From Nannobrachium achirus (Eukaryota > Chordata > Actinopteri > Myctophiformes > Myctophidae): 64,000 nucleotides of DNA. The stretch is from NCBI GenBank assembly GCA_963921795.1, contig OY997650.1:18752862-18816861 (forward strand). The letters run 5' to 3'. The notes under the pieces are model-generated. The model saw only the letters and a program-made list of their open reading frames with translations, ran no database searches and was not told the origin of the DNA. Each line of letters begins with the position of its first letter. Position 1 is the stretch's first letter. This document shows, piece after piece, positions 37,877-49,990 of this stretch. The position numbers and the translations under genes are program-made.

Positions 37877-38540
37877 TAGCCGTAAATTGCAACACTAGAT
37901 TTTTTTTTATAATCGGATGAATCTAGGGTTGCAATACCTCCCATAGGGATCCAATGCATCAAAACAGTTTTTTGCTATCTGATTGTGTTAAACGACTTCA
38001 AACTCACCAATATTGTGGCTCTATGGAAAGCTTGGAATTTAGTCTTGCTATCTGCAAAGTGTTTGTTTCTGAAAAATCCACCGTATAATTGTTATGATTT
38101 ATTTTCTGTCAAGAATTCCGAGCAGACATGGTTTATTTTCTAAGTGCTGAACTTCGGAAGCGCTCGTCTTCTATAACGCCATGTCCCGCTGCCTCCTGCA
38201 TAATGTGACATTTAGAACCAGGTGGTCACAGGACCGTTGAGGGATTTTCCACGAGCGCTTCCAAACTCCAGGACTTAGAAAAAATGATCACCTGAACCAA
38301 ATTTCTTGGATAGAAAGTAGCTCCTAACATGTCTACTGTGGATTTTTCTGAAACAAACACTTTGCAGATAGCAAGAGTAAATTCCAAGCTTTCCATAGAG
38401 CCACAATATTGGTGAGTTTGAAGTCGTTTAACACAATCAGATAGCAAAAAACTGTTTTGATGCATTGGATCCCTATGGGAGGTATTGCAACCCTAGATTC
38501 ATCCGATTATAAAAAAATCTAGTGTTGCAATTTGCGGCTA
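37877..38540. mobile_element. Mutator-like foldback MITE, 664 bp, 9-bp target duplication
   Basis: Flanked by ACACGCCTT on both sides (37868-37876, 38541-38549). The ends TAGCCGTAAATTGCAACACT and AGTGTTGCAATTTGCGGCTA are inverts, and pairing continues for about 300 bp per arm (for example CTATCTGATTGTGTTAAACG with CGTTTAACACAATCAGATAG). Long terminal repeats plus a 9-bp duplication are the hallmark of Mutator-like elements. No transposase is present. Confidence 0.88.
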
Positions 38541-38659
38541 ACACGCCTTAATGAAGCGCCCACCACAATAGACCTGGCATTCAAATGATAATTCTGAGAC
38601 CCTTGTCAGAAGAGTTTTGCCTATAAGCTCTATTACAAATTTTGATTTATATGGTTTTT

Positions 38660-38860
38660 CTGGTAACCGGTACAGTGCACAGTGGGCCCCTGGTATTTCT
38701 GGGCACCTTTTCTTTTTCCCTCGCAGAACACTGGGCACCTCTGGGCCCTGGGCCAAGTAATCCACAACACAGGGCACCTTTTGGTGAGAGCAGTGGGCAC
38801 CAGAGTGGCCGAATAATCTGGAACCCTGGGCACATTTTTGGAAGAACAGGGCACCTGAGG
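38660..38860. repeat. GGGCACC/GGTGCCC-rich degenerate repeat
   Basis: GGGCACC or GGGCAC occurs about seven times in 200 bp, and GGTGCCC recurs at 40235-40245. The frames across it are not conserved proteins as far as I can tell. It may be part of a larger unrecognised element spanning to about 40.3 kb. Confidence 0.45.
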
Positions 38861-39255
38861 TGGATTTACATGTATTTGGGGAAAACAGGACACTACAAGA
38901 CGTCTTTACTATAATTGTCAAGATTTGTTTTTTTATCCTTTAAGTAGTGTTCATTTAATTTGGCAATATTGTGTTTTTTCCTATCATCTATACTATAATT
39001 TTGCGAATGTCTGTCTGAGTGAGTGTCTGTCTGTCTGTCTGAAACAGCGTTTCTCCTCAGTGGCTGGAGCAATTGATCTGAAATCGCATCACCATAAGCA
39101 TATGAACACACCTGATATAACTGTGAAGCCCGTTTGTCACTTTCACAAATCGTATGCTGTATATTAGCATTTTTATGCTGTATCTACTATCTATTCTGCA
39201 TCTAGCATGAGGCACATCTATTCTGCATCTAGCTTGAGGCAAAATGTTTAACCAG

Positions 39256-39257
<2 letters not shown>

Positions 39258-39298
<41 letters not shown>

Positions 39299-39362
39299 CA
39301 GGCAGGCGGGTGTGTGTGCAGGCGGGTGGGTGGGTGGGCGGGCGGGCTGGGGGGGGGGGGGG
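39258..39362. repeat. (GT)n, GGCGGGT-type and poly-G tract
   Basis: GT run, then GGGT/GGCG repeats and about 13 G. G-rich enough to form a quadruplex in principle. Confidence 0.9.
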
Positions 39363-39635
39363 AAACAGTATCTCTGTAGCCATTAAACGAAACGGGTTTC
39401 TTACATTGATGCTCCTACATCATGCAAGCACCAGTTAAAGTTACTTTTCATCCCTCATATACTTCGTGCACAGTGCACATCCCATAACCTACACACTGCA
39501 CATCATTTCGGAGCTCATATCTTTGAACGGGTAAGGGCTAGTAAAGTTAATGTATGTAATCTCCCCTGTGTTAACCTGTTTTTCTTTCCTACACTGCCCT
39601 TGCGCCCTATTCTGTTAAATACATTTTTATACTTG

Positions 39636-39690
39636 TAGCCGATCGACAAGCTCACAACGTGTTGCAAGCTTGTAGATCTATCTGCTACTT
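39636..39690. repeat. palindromic module, copy 9
   Basis: GTAGCCGATCGACAAGCTCA then CAACGTG pairs with TTGCAAGCTTGTAGATC. It is followed by GGCAAAGAGATTTGGCGTAG, which parallels the sequence after copy 1. Confidence 0.85.
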
Positions 39691-39954
39691 CTGGCAAAGA
39701 GATTTGGCGTAGAAGGAAACTACGCAGACTGAATACAGTTGCAAGTCAGATCTGTTTTAAGTGGTGGAGAAATGTATTGAACGTTGGAATGTTCAATGTT
39801 AGGCTTGAATAATAGAAACAAAATTCCCTGCATTCTCAATTTGTGAATGTTGCAAGTTGTCATGACGCAAACAATGCCAAACACTAGGTTATACAGTCAT
39901 ATTCTTTCAGACTCAACCGTTTGATGGAATGTGGCCACTTAAGAAACAACGCAT

Positions 39955-40030
39955 TGCGCTGTGACGAGTTGTGAGCTTGTAGATCAACTATTTTCCTTCT
40001 GTGACACAGTGCTGAACTAAGTATAAATTA
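39955..40030 (+). repeat. palindromic module, right-arm copy with GTATAAAT tail
   Basis: GTTGTGAGCTTGTAGATCAA then CTATTTTCC. TGCTGAACTAAGTATAAATT follows at 40009-40028. The left arm is degraded. Confidence 0.82.
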
Positions 40031-40688
40031 CAAGCGCTTGAGCGAAGGAAGGAGCACTTTATATTGTGGAGTTGTTTGTGATAGGTGGGAATAAATTGTG
40101 TTTTATTATGTATGGGTTATTTATTTGCTTCAACGAAGGGAGTTCATTGAGCCTATAGTATGTATGATCACATTATTTGGTGTCATGTCAGTCATAGTAG
40201 TCCTGGGGCCCAGTCGTTTTTGGAGCCCAGAAATACCAGGTGCCCAGGCAGAAAGTTTAGGTGTCCACTGGACCTATATCCGGTTTCACCTATTAAAATG
40301 ATGATCTGACATTTGACGGGAGCAAAGATTAAGATCAATCACTTGTAGAGTATTTGGTACAAGACTACAAGCGGCGACAAAGTAACATGCTACAAGTAAT
40401 TTTCAATGGAAGCCAGTGACTTGACACCCTGAACCTATGAGATGTGCTGAAGCACGTTTACCTTAATTCACACCAGCTGTCAGTGTGTTGACAGTAGTCC
40501 ACATTTATCAGCTAAATTAATCCATTGTTCACAAACAAGCTGTGAATGACGTGCAACATGTCCATCTGTATTCCGCCCCAACTCCTCTGCTGTCTGGGCA
40601 GAGAGCAGCTGCGACTGAAACGGCCATGATTGTTTATTTATGATCTACTACTGCTAGCTCATACCCTTTTATATTATTTTATGTGCAT

Positions 40689-41537
40689 TAGGGCTGTCCT
40701 CGACGCAGGATTTATCAAGTCGACTCGAGTCGCGGGGGTTAATCCGACGCGTCGACGAATCGTTTGTGTAAAAAGAAAAAAGAAAAGTTGTGCTTTAATT
40801 TTTTTTTTTTACGTTGTGCTTTAATGACTGGAGAGGAGGCGCGACCGCGACGCATTGATAGAGTACCGGTACAACAGCTGTTGTAAACCACATATGATTT
40901 GTGGATTCTCTGCTTTGAAAACTGTCTGGTTGTAATGATTTTATGCCTCTCCAAGGCTAAAGGAACAGGGCTAAAGCGCTAGCATGGTAACGATTTAGCC
41001 CCGTTCCTTCAGGAGGAAAAACAACACCAAAGTAGGCTAAAGGTAACAATAATGTATCACTGCGTCGATGTAGAACAGCACACGGCTGCATCGCAATGCA
41101 AGCAAATTGTCGTAATCTAAAACCTTTTAAGAAGTCCTCTACTCCACCGCAGTCCTCCACCACAGAGCCACACTCAGTGGCAGTGAGTGAAAGTGAAAGC
41201 GCATCGATTTGCGCTGCTGCTTGTTGGTCAGCTTTAACAACTAGAATAACAACACGTCGACGCATTTCCTTTCAAAGCGGTTAACTTCAAAATAAGAGCT
41301 GCTTGTTATATGAACAAGGCAACTTTCAAGTCACGTGAACTGGTTTTATTTTTAAGTCTAGTTGCAAGCAGTAGGAAGTATGGACTAAATAGGAAGAACA
41401 TGACAGTCCAGCGCTCTCATACCGCACCGGTGTGATAAAAAATAATATATTTTTGATGGCTCGACTCAAACAATTGGCGTCGATTCCGGGGGCTTAAAAC
41501 GACGCGTCGATTCGTCGATTTTTAGAGGACAGGCCTA
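40689..41537. mobile_element. non-autonomous hAT element, 849 bp, perfect 8-bp duplication
   Basis: Ends TAGGGCTGTCCTC and GAGGACAGGCCTA lie between two copies of ATGTGCAT (40681-40688, 41538-41545). Subterminal GACGCGTCGA and GTCGACTCGAGTCG words on both sides. No intact transposase; the small internal frames have no recognised similarity. It is in MARCHF5 intron 1. Confidence 0.93.
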
Positions 41538-42122
41538 ATGTGCATACATAAATCTGTTACTGTTGAAAGCAGTGTTGGGCAGTAACTGTATAAGTAACGT
41601 GCTACTGTAATAATACTGTTTCCAAAGAATATATAACCAATTACTGTAAGGTTTTGAGTATTATATTAGTTACAATTTCCCCAAAAATAACTTGTTACAA
41701 TTTTCAGAGACCTAGAGCAAGTAGTATGATTTGCATCTTGCATCATGATTTCGATTTTGTCTTGAGCTATCCTGCGATGCAGTGACGGGCTACAAGCCTT
41801 AAAGGGTTATCCCCACAAAGTGTCCACACTGGACGCTAGCATCCACTCCCATCCACTTCCAATTGAGAAAGATATCTTTTATCTTTATCTTGCCCAGTGG
41901 GAATGACCCTTTAGACATGAGTGGGGTGAGTTTGACTCATGTTCCCTCCCCAAGGAATAAGGAGTTGCAATGTCATCCCTAATCTTGTTTTTTAAGTCCA
42001 TAAAATGAATAAATATGTCAGAGATATGTTCAATCTCTCCGTACCCATGATAAGCCAGAACAGCTATGTGTGCTCGTTCCGCCTGCATCGTTCCATTTTC
42101 ATGCCACGGCAGCTTTCATATT

Positions 42123-42138
42123 CCTGATTTATACTTGG
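42123..42138 (-). repeat. GTATAAAT tail of a split palindromic module
   Basis: On the minus strand CCAAGTATAAATCAGG ends exactly at the left terminus of the 42139-44053 element. It belongs with the hairpin at 44071-44141 on the other side. Confidence 0.7.
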
Positions 42139-43171
42139 CAGGGTTTCCTGCAGCACTTTACAGGCCAGGCGCCCCGCCCGGCCAGAAAACCCCCCCGCCC
42201 CCCCAAGGGTATTTAAAAATTAAAAAAAGAAAAAAAAGTTTTTTTGAAAAAAAAGTTTTTGGACCTCCAACAATGTACTAGGCATGATCGCGATCGCGAA
42301 ATTGCATGTTTAACCCCCATCCAGGCATGCAAACTTGTAGCTTTTCGGCGAAAATTGCCGTTTTGAATCCAAATTGGTCATTTGTGTGAATCGTGCCATC
42401 AGAGCAGCAGTGAGAAGAGGAGCGTTTATTTCTTATTCTCTGCTCCGCCCGTTTAGTCAGTACAATAGTGTTGAAAGTGGATGGGGAAGTTGGTCGGTTT
42501 TATTTTGTAACAAATCAAGCGCTCCCTTCTCTTGCATGCGACGTCAACTGCAGGCAGCGCTCAGAATGAGCCCAGCCAGCCACTGCACTGCGAGCCACAG
42601 AGCAGTGCGCTCAAACTTAAAATTGCAAAGCTTGCAAAGTTGCTGTAGCCTGTAGTGTGGTGTACTGTCTGTAGTTGTACAGCCAGTGACTGTGGACTTA
42701 CGGTTTTTGATTCGCTTGCATCGCGGTCGTGTGCTAGTCTGCATCGATGCGTGACGTTATATAATCAATTATATCCTTGTTGATTTTACTCGACGATGAT
42801 GCGCTAGCTACATGCTAACGCTAATGCCTTGACCTGGGAGCGATTCGCTGTTATGCCTCCGTTCTTTCTGCCTACAGAGACTAGTCACAAAAAGTCTCTC
42901 AAGAACAGACTAACTGAGCTCCAGTTACAAGTGAAAAGGATCAACCTTTTATTTGACGATGACTAGATTGCAAAAAGTCAGCCAGGAGAATCCACTAAAT
43001 AAATCATCTGTGATTTATAACACTGTTTCCCAAACCCTGGGTCGGGACCCATTTGTGTGTCGTTGACACATTTTTTGGGTCCCATCATTTTTGGTTTCCT
43101 AATTTCACGAATAAAAAAATACAAATGATCTAAGAAATTATCTTAGAAAACAAATAGGCCTATTTAAGAAG

Positions 43172-43213
43172 TAGTGGAAATAGCTGATCTACAAGCTCAC
43201 AGTGCGCATTGTG
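43172..43213. repeat. palindromic module, half copy
   Basis: GTGGAAATAGCTGATCTACA then AGCTCACAGTGCGCATTGTG. The right arm is missing. Confidence 0.78.
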
Positions 43214-43437
43214 TCTCTGTCTATGACTGTCTATTAAAGACAAGTCCCTAAATATTAGGATACTCTTATAACTATATCCACTAGACCTTACCCGTTCGAA
43301 GATATGTGCTCCAAAATATGTGCAGAGTGTGGGTTGTGGGGAAAGTTACTGTAACTGGTGCGTGCGTGAGAATATGTGGGAGCATATGTGGGAGCATCAT
43401 AATGTAAGGCATAATGTATGCGCTTGCTCCACAGTTT

Positions 43438-43454
43438 TTTCATACCCGTTGGAA

Positions 43455-43498
<44 letters not shown>

Positions 43499-43511
43499 AT
43501 ACCCGTTGGAA

Positions 43512-43543
<32 letters not shown>

Positions 43544-43545
43544 CA
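43438..43545. repeat. duplicated CATACCCGTTGGAAGATGAG plus (GA)n
   Basis: CATACCCGTTGGAAGATGAG occurs twice (43440 and 43498), each followed by a GA run of about 38 and 28 bp. The unit duplicated together with its microsatellite. Confidence 0.92.
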
Positions 43546-44070
43546 CATTCCTAACTGTGAGAGAGAGGGGTGTGTGTGTGGGGCTACAGATCCCATGGCC
43601 TGGAGGAACGGACCGTAACCCTGACAACAGACTAAGAAAACGCTAATAAACAGCTTTAATTTGGGAGAAATGAAATTCGGGCTCCGTCAGCGTTGGTATA
43701 ATGCTAATGGCCAATACCATGTGAACTTTGGGATCAGTTGCTGAAGCGAGGGAATAGATAAACGTAGATAAGCGTGAGCGTTAGAGCGTGAGTGAGTTTG
43801 GAAAATTATATGTTTGATAGGCTATATTATATTTTATTGTAGATTCAATGTTGAATAAATGTGGATGATAGCAAGTAGTTGTGTTTTCCATCATCATGGG
43901 CACATTCATGTGTTTTTATAGGGCAAAAATAAGAATTAATATTAAAAATTAAGTGAATTAATTACTCGAATTAATTAATTAATTATCAAAAATTTTCACG
44001 CGTGCGCCATGAGATCCCCCCCTGGTCGAGACTTTTTCCTGCAGGAAACCCTGCTTGGTTCCGAACCGAG

Positions 44071-44141
44071 CATAGCTGATCTACAAGCTCACAACACATC
44101 GTGCTGCCACTGCAACACGTGAGCTTGTAGATCAGCTATTT
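44071..44141 (-). repeat. palindromic module, copy 12
   Basis: ATAGCTGATCTACAAGCTCA then CAACACATCGTG pairs across a 13-base centre with CACGTGAGCTTGTAGATCAG then CTATTTT. Arms are near perfect. Its minus-strand tail is cut by the 42139-44053 insertion. Confidence 0.92.
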
Positions 44142-44569
44142 TGTCATTTAAAGAAAGTCTTTGTTTAGCAGTCCACAATTTGTAGACGGTAGACAGCTTT
44201 GAACAGCTCAACTTATCGCCTTGTCTGCAGCGCAGAGTGACAATTCGATTGGACGAACAGTTTCCGAGAACGGAAAAAACACAAATATCTGTCTGACCGC
44301 GGGTGTGTGGAGGATGAACTGAATTGCTGTGTGTTTGGAGTGTGTCACTGTCGCTGTGTATGCACCGGTTTCCCTGATTTGCCAACCTGACCTGTCGGCT
44401 TCATAGATTGGTGAAGCTTCAGGTAAGGTGTGTGCAACTTAGCCAACTTTGGTCAACCTGACCCTTAACTCTCTGGCTGAGCTTTGCTTCCTTTGTGCAG
44501 TGTCACCATTGTAAATGGCAGCACGTGCAATGGAACAGAAAGTACGAGAGCTGTGGTCATGGTGAAAGA

Positions 44570-44604
44570 AGCAAGCGAAAGCAAGCGAAAGCAAGCGAAA
44601 GCAG
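44570..44604. repeat. decamer tandem repeat (CAAGCGAAAG)3
   Basis: Three exact 10-bp units and a partial fourth. Confidence 0.92.
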
Positions 44605-46012
44605 CGGCGCGATGCAAAATGTAATATGCGTGAAACTGACAACGGGGACGAGTACATCAGATAACCGGAGTATTGCACAATGGGTGGGGCGCGTATTCTC
44701 AACTTGTATCGTTCCCAAACTGCATGGCCCAGGGTAGTCTCGTCTTAGTAAATACAAGCATCCTAATAAATGAACATAAACAAACCGCTTCACAAGAACA
44801 CTGTTGGACTTTGGTGTAACTAAGATATTCGCGAGGGTACATATTGAAAGAACCGTGATCAGTATTTCTGGATTTTTCATGCCGTGAGGTCCATTTTGTG
44901 ACTGACAGGGAGAAACATTTCCTGTCCCCCGGTGGGAGGAGAAATGGGATAAGAGGAAGGTGATTGGTTGAATTCTACTGCACTCCCATGTGGGTCTCGT
45001 ACAGTCATCTAAGACGTATCTATGATGTATCACTCCATATTTGGTGAAGGTTTTAGACCGAACCAACCTCCATTGACTACTATAATGTTTGAGCGGTGCT
45101 AACCGCTCCTATGTCTTGCTTTGTGTGTCCCTATGTCCATAGTACGTCCGATGTCCCTATGTCCGTAGTACCAGACTAACGTCACACAAGACTAACATCA
45201 TAGAAAGTATGCAGAGGCCGACATCATCACAGCTGATGTCACGGACAGAACGGCCCACCCATACAAGGAGATATGCACGTGTGTCGTGTTTGATACCATG
45301 CGAAGTGAGCACTGCAATTCTTTTTAAATATTTCAGAACATATAAAGGTCCAGCTGTTTAGTGTTTGCAAAAAAGAAGTCATGGACAGACAAACACAGAC
45401 ACTCCTACCTGAACTACAGAGCCATGTGGTAAACTGTTTGTTGTACATAAAGAGATTTTTAAATGTATTTTTGTGACTGATGGATGAGGTATTATTTTGC
45501 CCAAGAGTACTACTGTAGTATAATATACTGGGAAAATTAACAATTCTGTCTCAGTGGGGTTACTGTCTGGGGTATAACACGGATGCAATTGCTGCATTAG
45601 GTGCAACTGCACAAGTGTGCCATTTCCCCCAAAATAGATTTTGGCATTTGATAAAGCATGCCAAGCAAACAGAAATAGGGCCTACCCTTAGCACTTGACT
45701 CTGTGCTTTCTGTCAATATCGAACTTTGGACTTTGAGTGGATTTCTCAACACAGTGGCAGACCACCAACAAGGAAAGAAGGGGTATGCATGACTGCATGC
45801 TTCATGAAACGTGCTATTGCTGTGCAGTGTGTGCACCAGTGTCATGTGGCTGGTCTCAGAGCAGTGGCAATAACCCTGACAGTGTTTGAAGAACAGATAG
45901 CTGCAAGATGTGTGTCATGTTCCCCCGGTTCTAGAGGGCTGCATAACCAGACTATCAATGACAAACATAAGGCTCCACAAGCTCTTATCTGTGCTGCCAT
46001 GAGCAGCTAGCT

Positions 46013-46032
46013 ACCCCCCCCCCCCCCCCCCC
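46013..46032. repeat. poly-C tract
   Basis: About twenty C; likely unstable and error-prone in sequencing. Confidence 0.9.
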
Positions 46033-46593
46033 TGCAATGCAGTGTTTAAGAAATGCAGGAGGGAGACACATTTTAATCCTCACAGACTATTTCATTGGCT
46101 CTCTTGGAGCAGCTCCTTGTTTTACTCTCCTCCCATCGTGTTTGATTGCCAAATTATCTTTAACCTAGGATATATTTATAGACATGGATAGATATATCCA
46201 TGGAGATACGATAGTAATATGATTCGTTGCCTAATTCAAAATAATAATAATAATAATCCCAAGTCTCAAAGTGACCTGTTGATAATTGTATGACCACCAT
46301 GAGTACATTTTATAGGCTTGCATTTCTCAATATGAACGTGGATTCAAATTATGAAAGCATACATAACCTAGGTATTTGTTACATGTAGTTGTCTACATTT
46401 TTCTATTCATAGTGTGTTGATTTAACATTTTCAGGCAACTCCTGTGACAGTGGAAATGGAAGGGTTGTTTTGGATAAATGGGATCTGACCCGCCAACCAA
46501 CCAAACAGTCAAATAGAAAACTGACAAGTCCCTGTCTGCTGTCTTCACTTTTTCCATACAGGTTTTCATAATACTCGAGGGCCACATCAGAGC

Positions 46594-46690
46594 TTAATAT
46601 GTTGTTTAAGTACACCTAGAAGATTTAAGATTCTTAGAAGTAGATTAATATGTTGTTTAAGTACACTTAGAAGATTTAAGATTCTTTGAA
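46594..46690. repeat. tandem duplication with 51-bp period
   Basis: TTAATATGTTGTTTAAGTAC starts at 46594 and 46645, and the copies then differ at only a few positions. Confidence 0.92.
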
Positions 46691-46719
46691 GAAGCCTCAG
46701 TCCCCTGATTATTCTAAGG

Positions 46720-46846
46720 CAGTGGTTCTCAAAGTGGATTCCAGGGACTCTCTGGTTTCCTTTATGGGGGTCTACATTGAACCATACAAGTCTGTAACTC
46801 TTGACAGTGAATTAGGTGGAGACCTTGACATTTATGAGAAACACTG
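46720..46846. mobile_element. short hAT MITE, 127 bp
   Basis: Ends CAGTGGTTCTCAAAG and ATGAGAAACACTG with internal GGGGGTC. An internally deleted relative of the 5635-5859 family. Confidence 0.6.
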
Positions 46847-47487
46847 TTTCTGTCCTCTGCTCTGACTAAGAATTGGCTTTGTTTTGTTAATAAAGCTTTC
46901 ATGCAAATGTTTTGTTTTGGCCTCGTTGTCATGGAGTTTAGGCAGATGATACCACCCTAGTGGGTATGGAGGCTGCTGGCTCTGGGTGGTTCTGATTATT
47001 GAATTGAGTCGGGCTGGACCAGGCTGGGGTTGAGCAGCGTGAGCCAGACATGGAAAACCTTCCTCTAAGACATTTGTGGGCCAGGATCCGGTGCTTGTGC
47101 TTTTGTGCTGGAGGAACCTCCAGTTTTCCCACAGTCACGTGACCGCTGCTGAGTGAAAGGAGCCTTTGTGGAGTGGCTTAGGCCCTTCTTAAAGAACGGG
47201 AGCCTGACTTGTGAGACGATTAGAAAGTAGCTGTGCTGTCACACTCATCTTTATACACAACGCCAATCACACAGTTTCTGGCCATTCTGTTTGAGCCCCC
47301 ACACTATGTCCCCCCCATGTATCTCATCATGATGTCATTTGTGCACTCTTCCTCTTTTGAGTTCAAATGTGCTGCTAGTCTAGAGCAGAATTGAAACTAG
47401 ACTAGGTGGCCGGGATTTTAGATAACCTTATAATCCCCAGCTGATGGCTACTCAGATGGTCATGACGAGCACTCTGGGAAGCAGTTA

Positions 47488-47590
47488 GGGGTTATGTGTC
47501 TTGCTCAGGGACACCTACAAAGGCTGAGGCGGTAGGCAAACCGGTGACCTTATTACAGTCAGCCTCTATATACACTAAGCTACGGCTTGG
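47488..47590 (-). mobile_element. degraded tRNA-derived SINE (reverse strand)
   Basis: GTGTCTTGCTCAGGGACACC followed by GCAAACCGGTGACC and CACTAAGCTACGGCTTGGC follows the layout of common fish SINE relics. Those read TTGCTCAAGGGCACTT, then GATTCGAACC (B-box reversed), then ACCACTAGGCCACGGC (A-box reversed). Heavily mutated. Confidence 0.5.
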
Positions 47591-48509
47591 CTTCCCCAAA
47601 TATACCGTACTGTTATATATGTGGGCCACGTGTGATTGATTGGATGCATGCTCTTATGTTTCCTCACTGCTTTGGTGCAGGGCTTGGTGTGACCCAATAG
47701 CTAAATGGTTAGGTCACACACTACATGGGGTCTAATGCCTGAAAGCGAGTCCCCAGTTCAGTTCATGGGCAGATGGACCACACACTGTGTACACCTATAA
47801 CTCATTCTCTGCTAAAGATGTATACCTTTAAGCCTGGCATGGCAGAATTGTTTCTAAAAAAGAATGCCCTTGGCATTCAGAGTGAAGACGCTTTAGCATT
47901 GGGTAAATTAGAACTCATTGTGGAAACAAGGCTGTGCTGTACCGCTTCTAGCTCCAGTGGCCGGCAGTAAACCTCATGTTCTTTCAAGTAATTTCAGTAG
48001 AAATATGGATTTTATAGCAGCATATTTTTTTCTAGGCATTGATTTTATTTTGGGTGACACCATGACGGATTCTGTGAATCGTCAACACCGTTTTGTGGCA
48101 TGCGGCTTATCAGTCTGAGTGTCCTGTTAGTGTTTAGTATGGCCAAGGCGACATGGTAGAGCTGGAAAAGATTAAGGTTTCGCATGGAGGATAGCGTTTC
48201 GATTTTGTTGTATTGGGCCCTGTCAAGCAGCAGGGCTTGGTTACTGCAACAGGAGCCAGTGAATCTACCGGAGAACCCAGTGGTTTTTGTTCTCCACTGC
48301 CGTGCTCCCGCTGAGACTCTGTCCACTCTTCCAATCAGCACCTCGTCCTTCCATTTCACTTCTCTCTCGTACCTCTTGTCTCACATTGTTCAGCTCGGTC
48401 TATTCCATCAGCCACTCGACAAGGCTAATGGTGTTACAGACTTGCTTGGTAATAGATGTGCTTTGGTACACGAACGAGAAGAAATGTTCTCGTCGGGTGT
48501 AAAATAATA

Positions 48510-48580
48510 GACCAATCCCCAATCACATACACACCCATTGTAACTGTTACAATGGGTGTGTATGTGATTGGGGATTGGTC
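48510..48580. repeat. perfect 71-nt palindrome (35-bp arms, 1-nt centre)
   Basis: 48510-48544 and 48546-48580 are exact reverse complements (GACCAATCCCCAATCACATA ... CATTGTAAC). No flanking duplication or transposon end signature was seen. Lies in MARCHF5 intron 1. Confidence 0.97.
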
Positions 48581-49754
48581 CATTGCAAACAACAATCATT
48601 TTTGCTTCCCCATAGTACCTGATGTAGCCTAGCCATAATCTGGGGTAAAATATGGAAGTACATGTTTATATATTATTTCAAGCATCATCGCAAACAGGGC
48701 AGGATTCACAAAGATGAGATGAGGAGAGAAGAGGGCAAAACAGCAGGTAGTAGCAGAAGGGATGAGGTTGGTGTGAGGGCAGTAGATGGGAGGGGGGGTT
48801 AAGTTTCCATCTAGAGACTCGAGTTCACCACGTAGGTCTGCCCCGAGGCCCTACGCTGGCCGTGTCACCTGAGCACTTCGACCCCTAGGCTTCTCTCCTG
48901 CATCGTCATGTTTTATTCAGTGCCAGAGGAGTATTGGAAAATCAGCCGCCGCAGGCTGGGCAGGGCAACCTGAGCAAACAATCCAAGCCAAATGTCTGCA
49001 GCCCTTCCTGGAGGGTCCTGTCGACTCCCCTGCAGCAGTGCCAGTAATGGAGCACACCTAGAGCTGTGGACAGCTGACAGAAGGCCAGAGATTTGACATC
49101 CATTATTTAGATGTGGAAGCGTGCAGAATGAATTATGCATGTTTTATTACTCACTTCAGCCTTGTCCTGCCTCTTCTCAATCTTGCTCACATATTTTGCT
49201 GTGGTTGATGTAGATGATAGTGGGAGGAACCAGGACATCAAGAAAATTAGTGAAAGTGGATGTGGAAAGTTGATATGGCTATAAACCAATGTAAACTAGA
49301 AGAAAAGGCCTACAGGGCTTCTCCATTCAGAGCATACTTATTGTTGTTTGTATAAAGGCAGGAAATTGAACAGTTGGCTGCGGATATGCTTTTTTCTTTT
49401 TTGTACAAACACATTCCCAAACCTTTCTCATTCTTAGACATAGGGTTCAGCTCTATTGATATATCAGAGCCTTGACTGGACAGAGTCTTAAACTAACCTG
49501 TAGCATACTTCTGATTAGTGAATCCTGGATAGACTCACAAGGTTAAATGTGGGTTAACTCATATGCTGCCATTTAACAATACCTTCGTACTCTTTAACTG
49601 CCATTCGTCTCCATAGACTTCCATGTAATTCATAGTGCACGGATCATGCACACCCATGCCTAGATAATGCACCACATTGTGTCCACACAGCTTTCAAACA
49701 AAAAAATCCGAATGGAAATCCGTTCAGGCATTCATGAGATAGCAGCCATTATGT

Positions 49755-49990
49755 TTTACACTGTTGTGAGCTTGGAGGTCTGCTACCTGAGTTGTATGGG
49801 GGTTGTATGGGGGTTAAACAAGCAATTTCGCGATCGCTATCATGCCTACTAACGTTTTTGGGGTCCAAAAAATTTTTTTTGAAAAAAAAAAATATATATT
49901 TTTTTTTTTATTTTTTTATTTTTTTTATTTACGGGATTCACGGGCGTGGCAGGGTGGTACAACGGGATTTTTAAGGGATTCACGTTTTTG
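49755..49990. repeat. relic shared with 42200-42310, with module remnant
   Basis: TGTTGTGAGCTTGGAGGTCTGCTA (49762-49785) resembles a right arm of the palindromic module. It is followed by GGGGGTTAAACA, TTTCGCGATCGC, CATGCCTA and a long A/T run. The same words in reverse order and strand lie at 42200-42310. Confidence 0.55.

Larger units (their letters stand above)
42139..44053. mobile_element. 1.9-kb hAT-like element with CAGGGTTTCCTGCAG ends
   Basis: Perfect ends CAGGGTTTCCTGCAG and CTGCAGGAAACCCTG, with CTTGG (42134-42138 and 44054-44058) repeated at the flanks. A 5-bp duplication would fit the hAT5-type group. It contains other repeats: 42890-42975 (also at 4580) and a CAGTGGTTCCCAAAC-type hAT piece with a half module (43020-43215). 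It also holds two GA microsatellites in duplicated flanks. No transposase frame was recognised. Confidence 0.8.

Noticed and set aside
43320-43646. Arg-Glu and Leu-Ser repeat frames in the GA microsatellites
   Set aside because: Pure composition artefact of a GA repeat.
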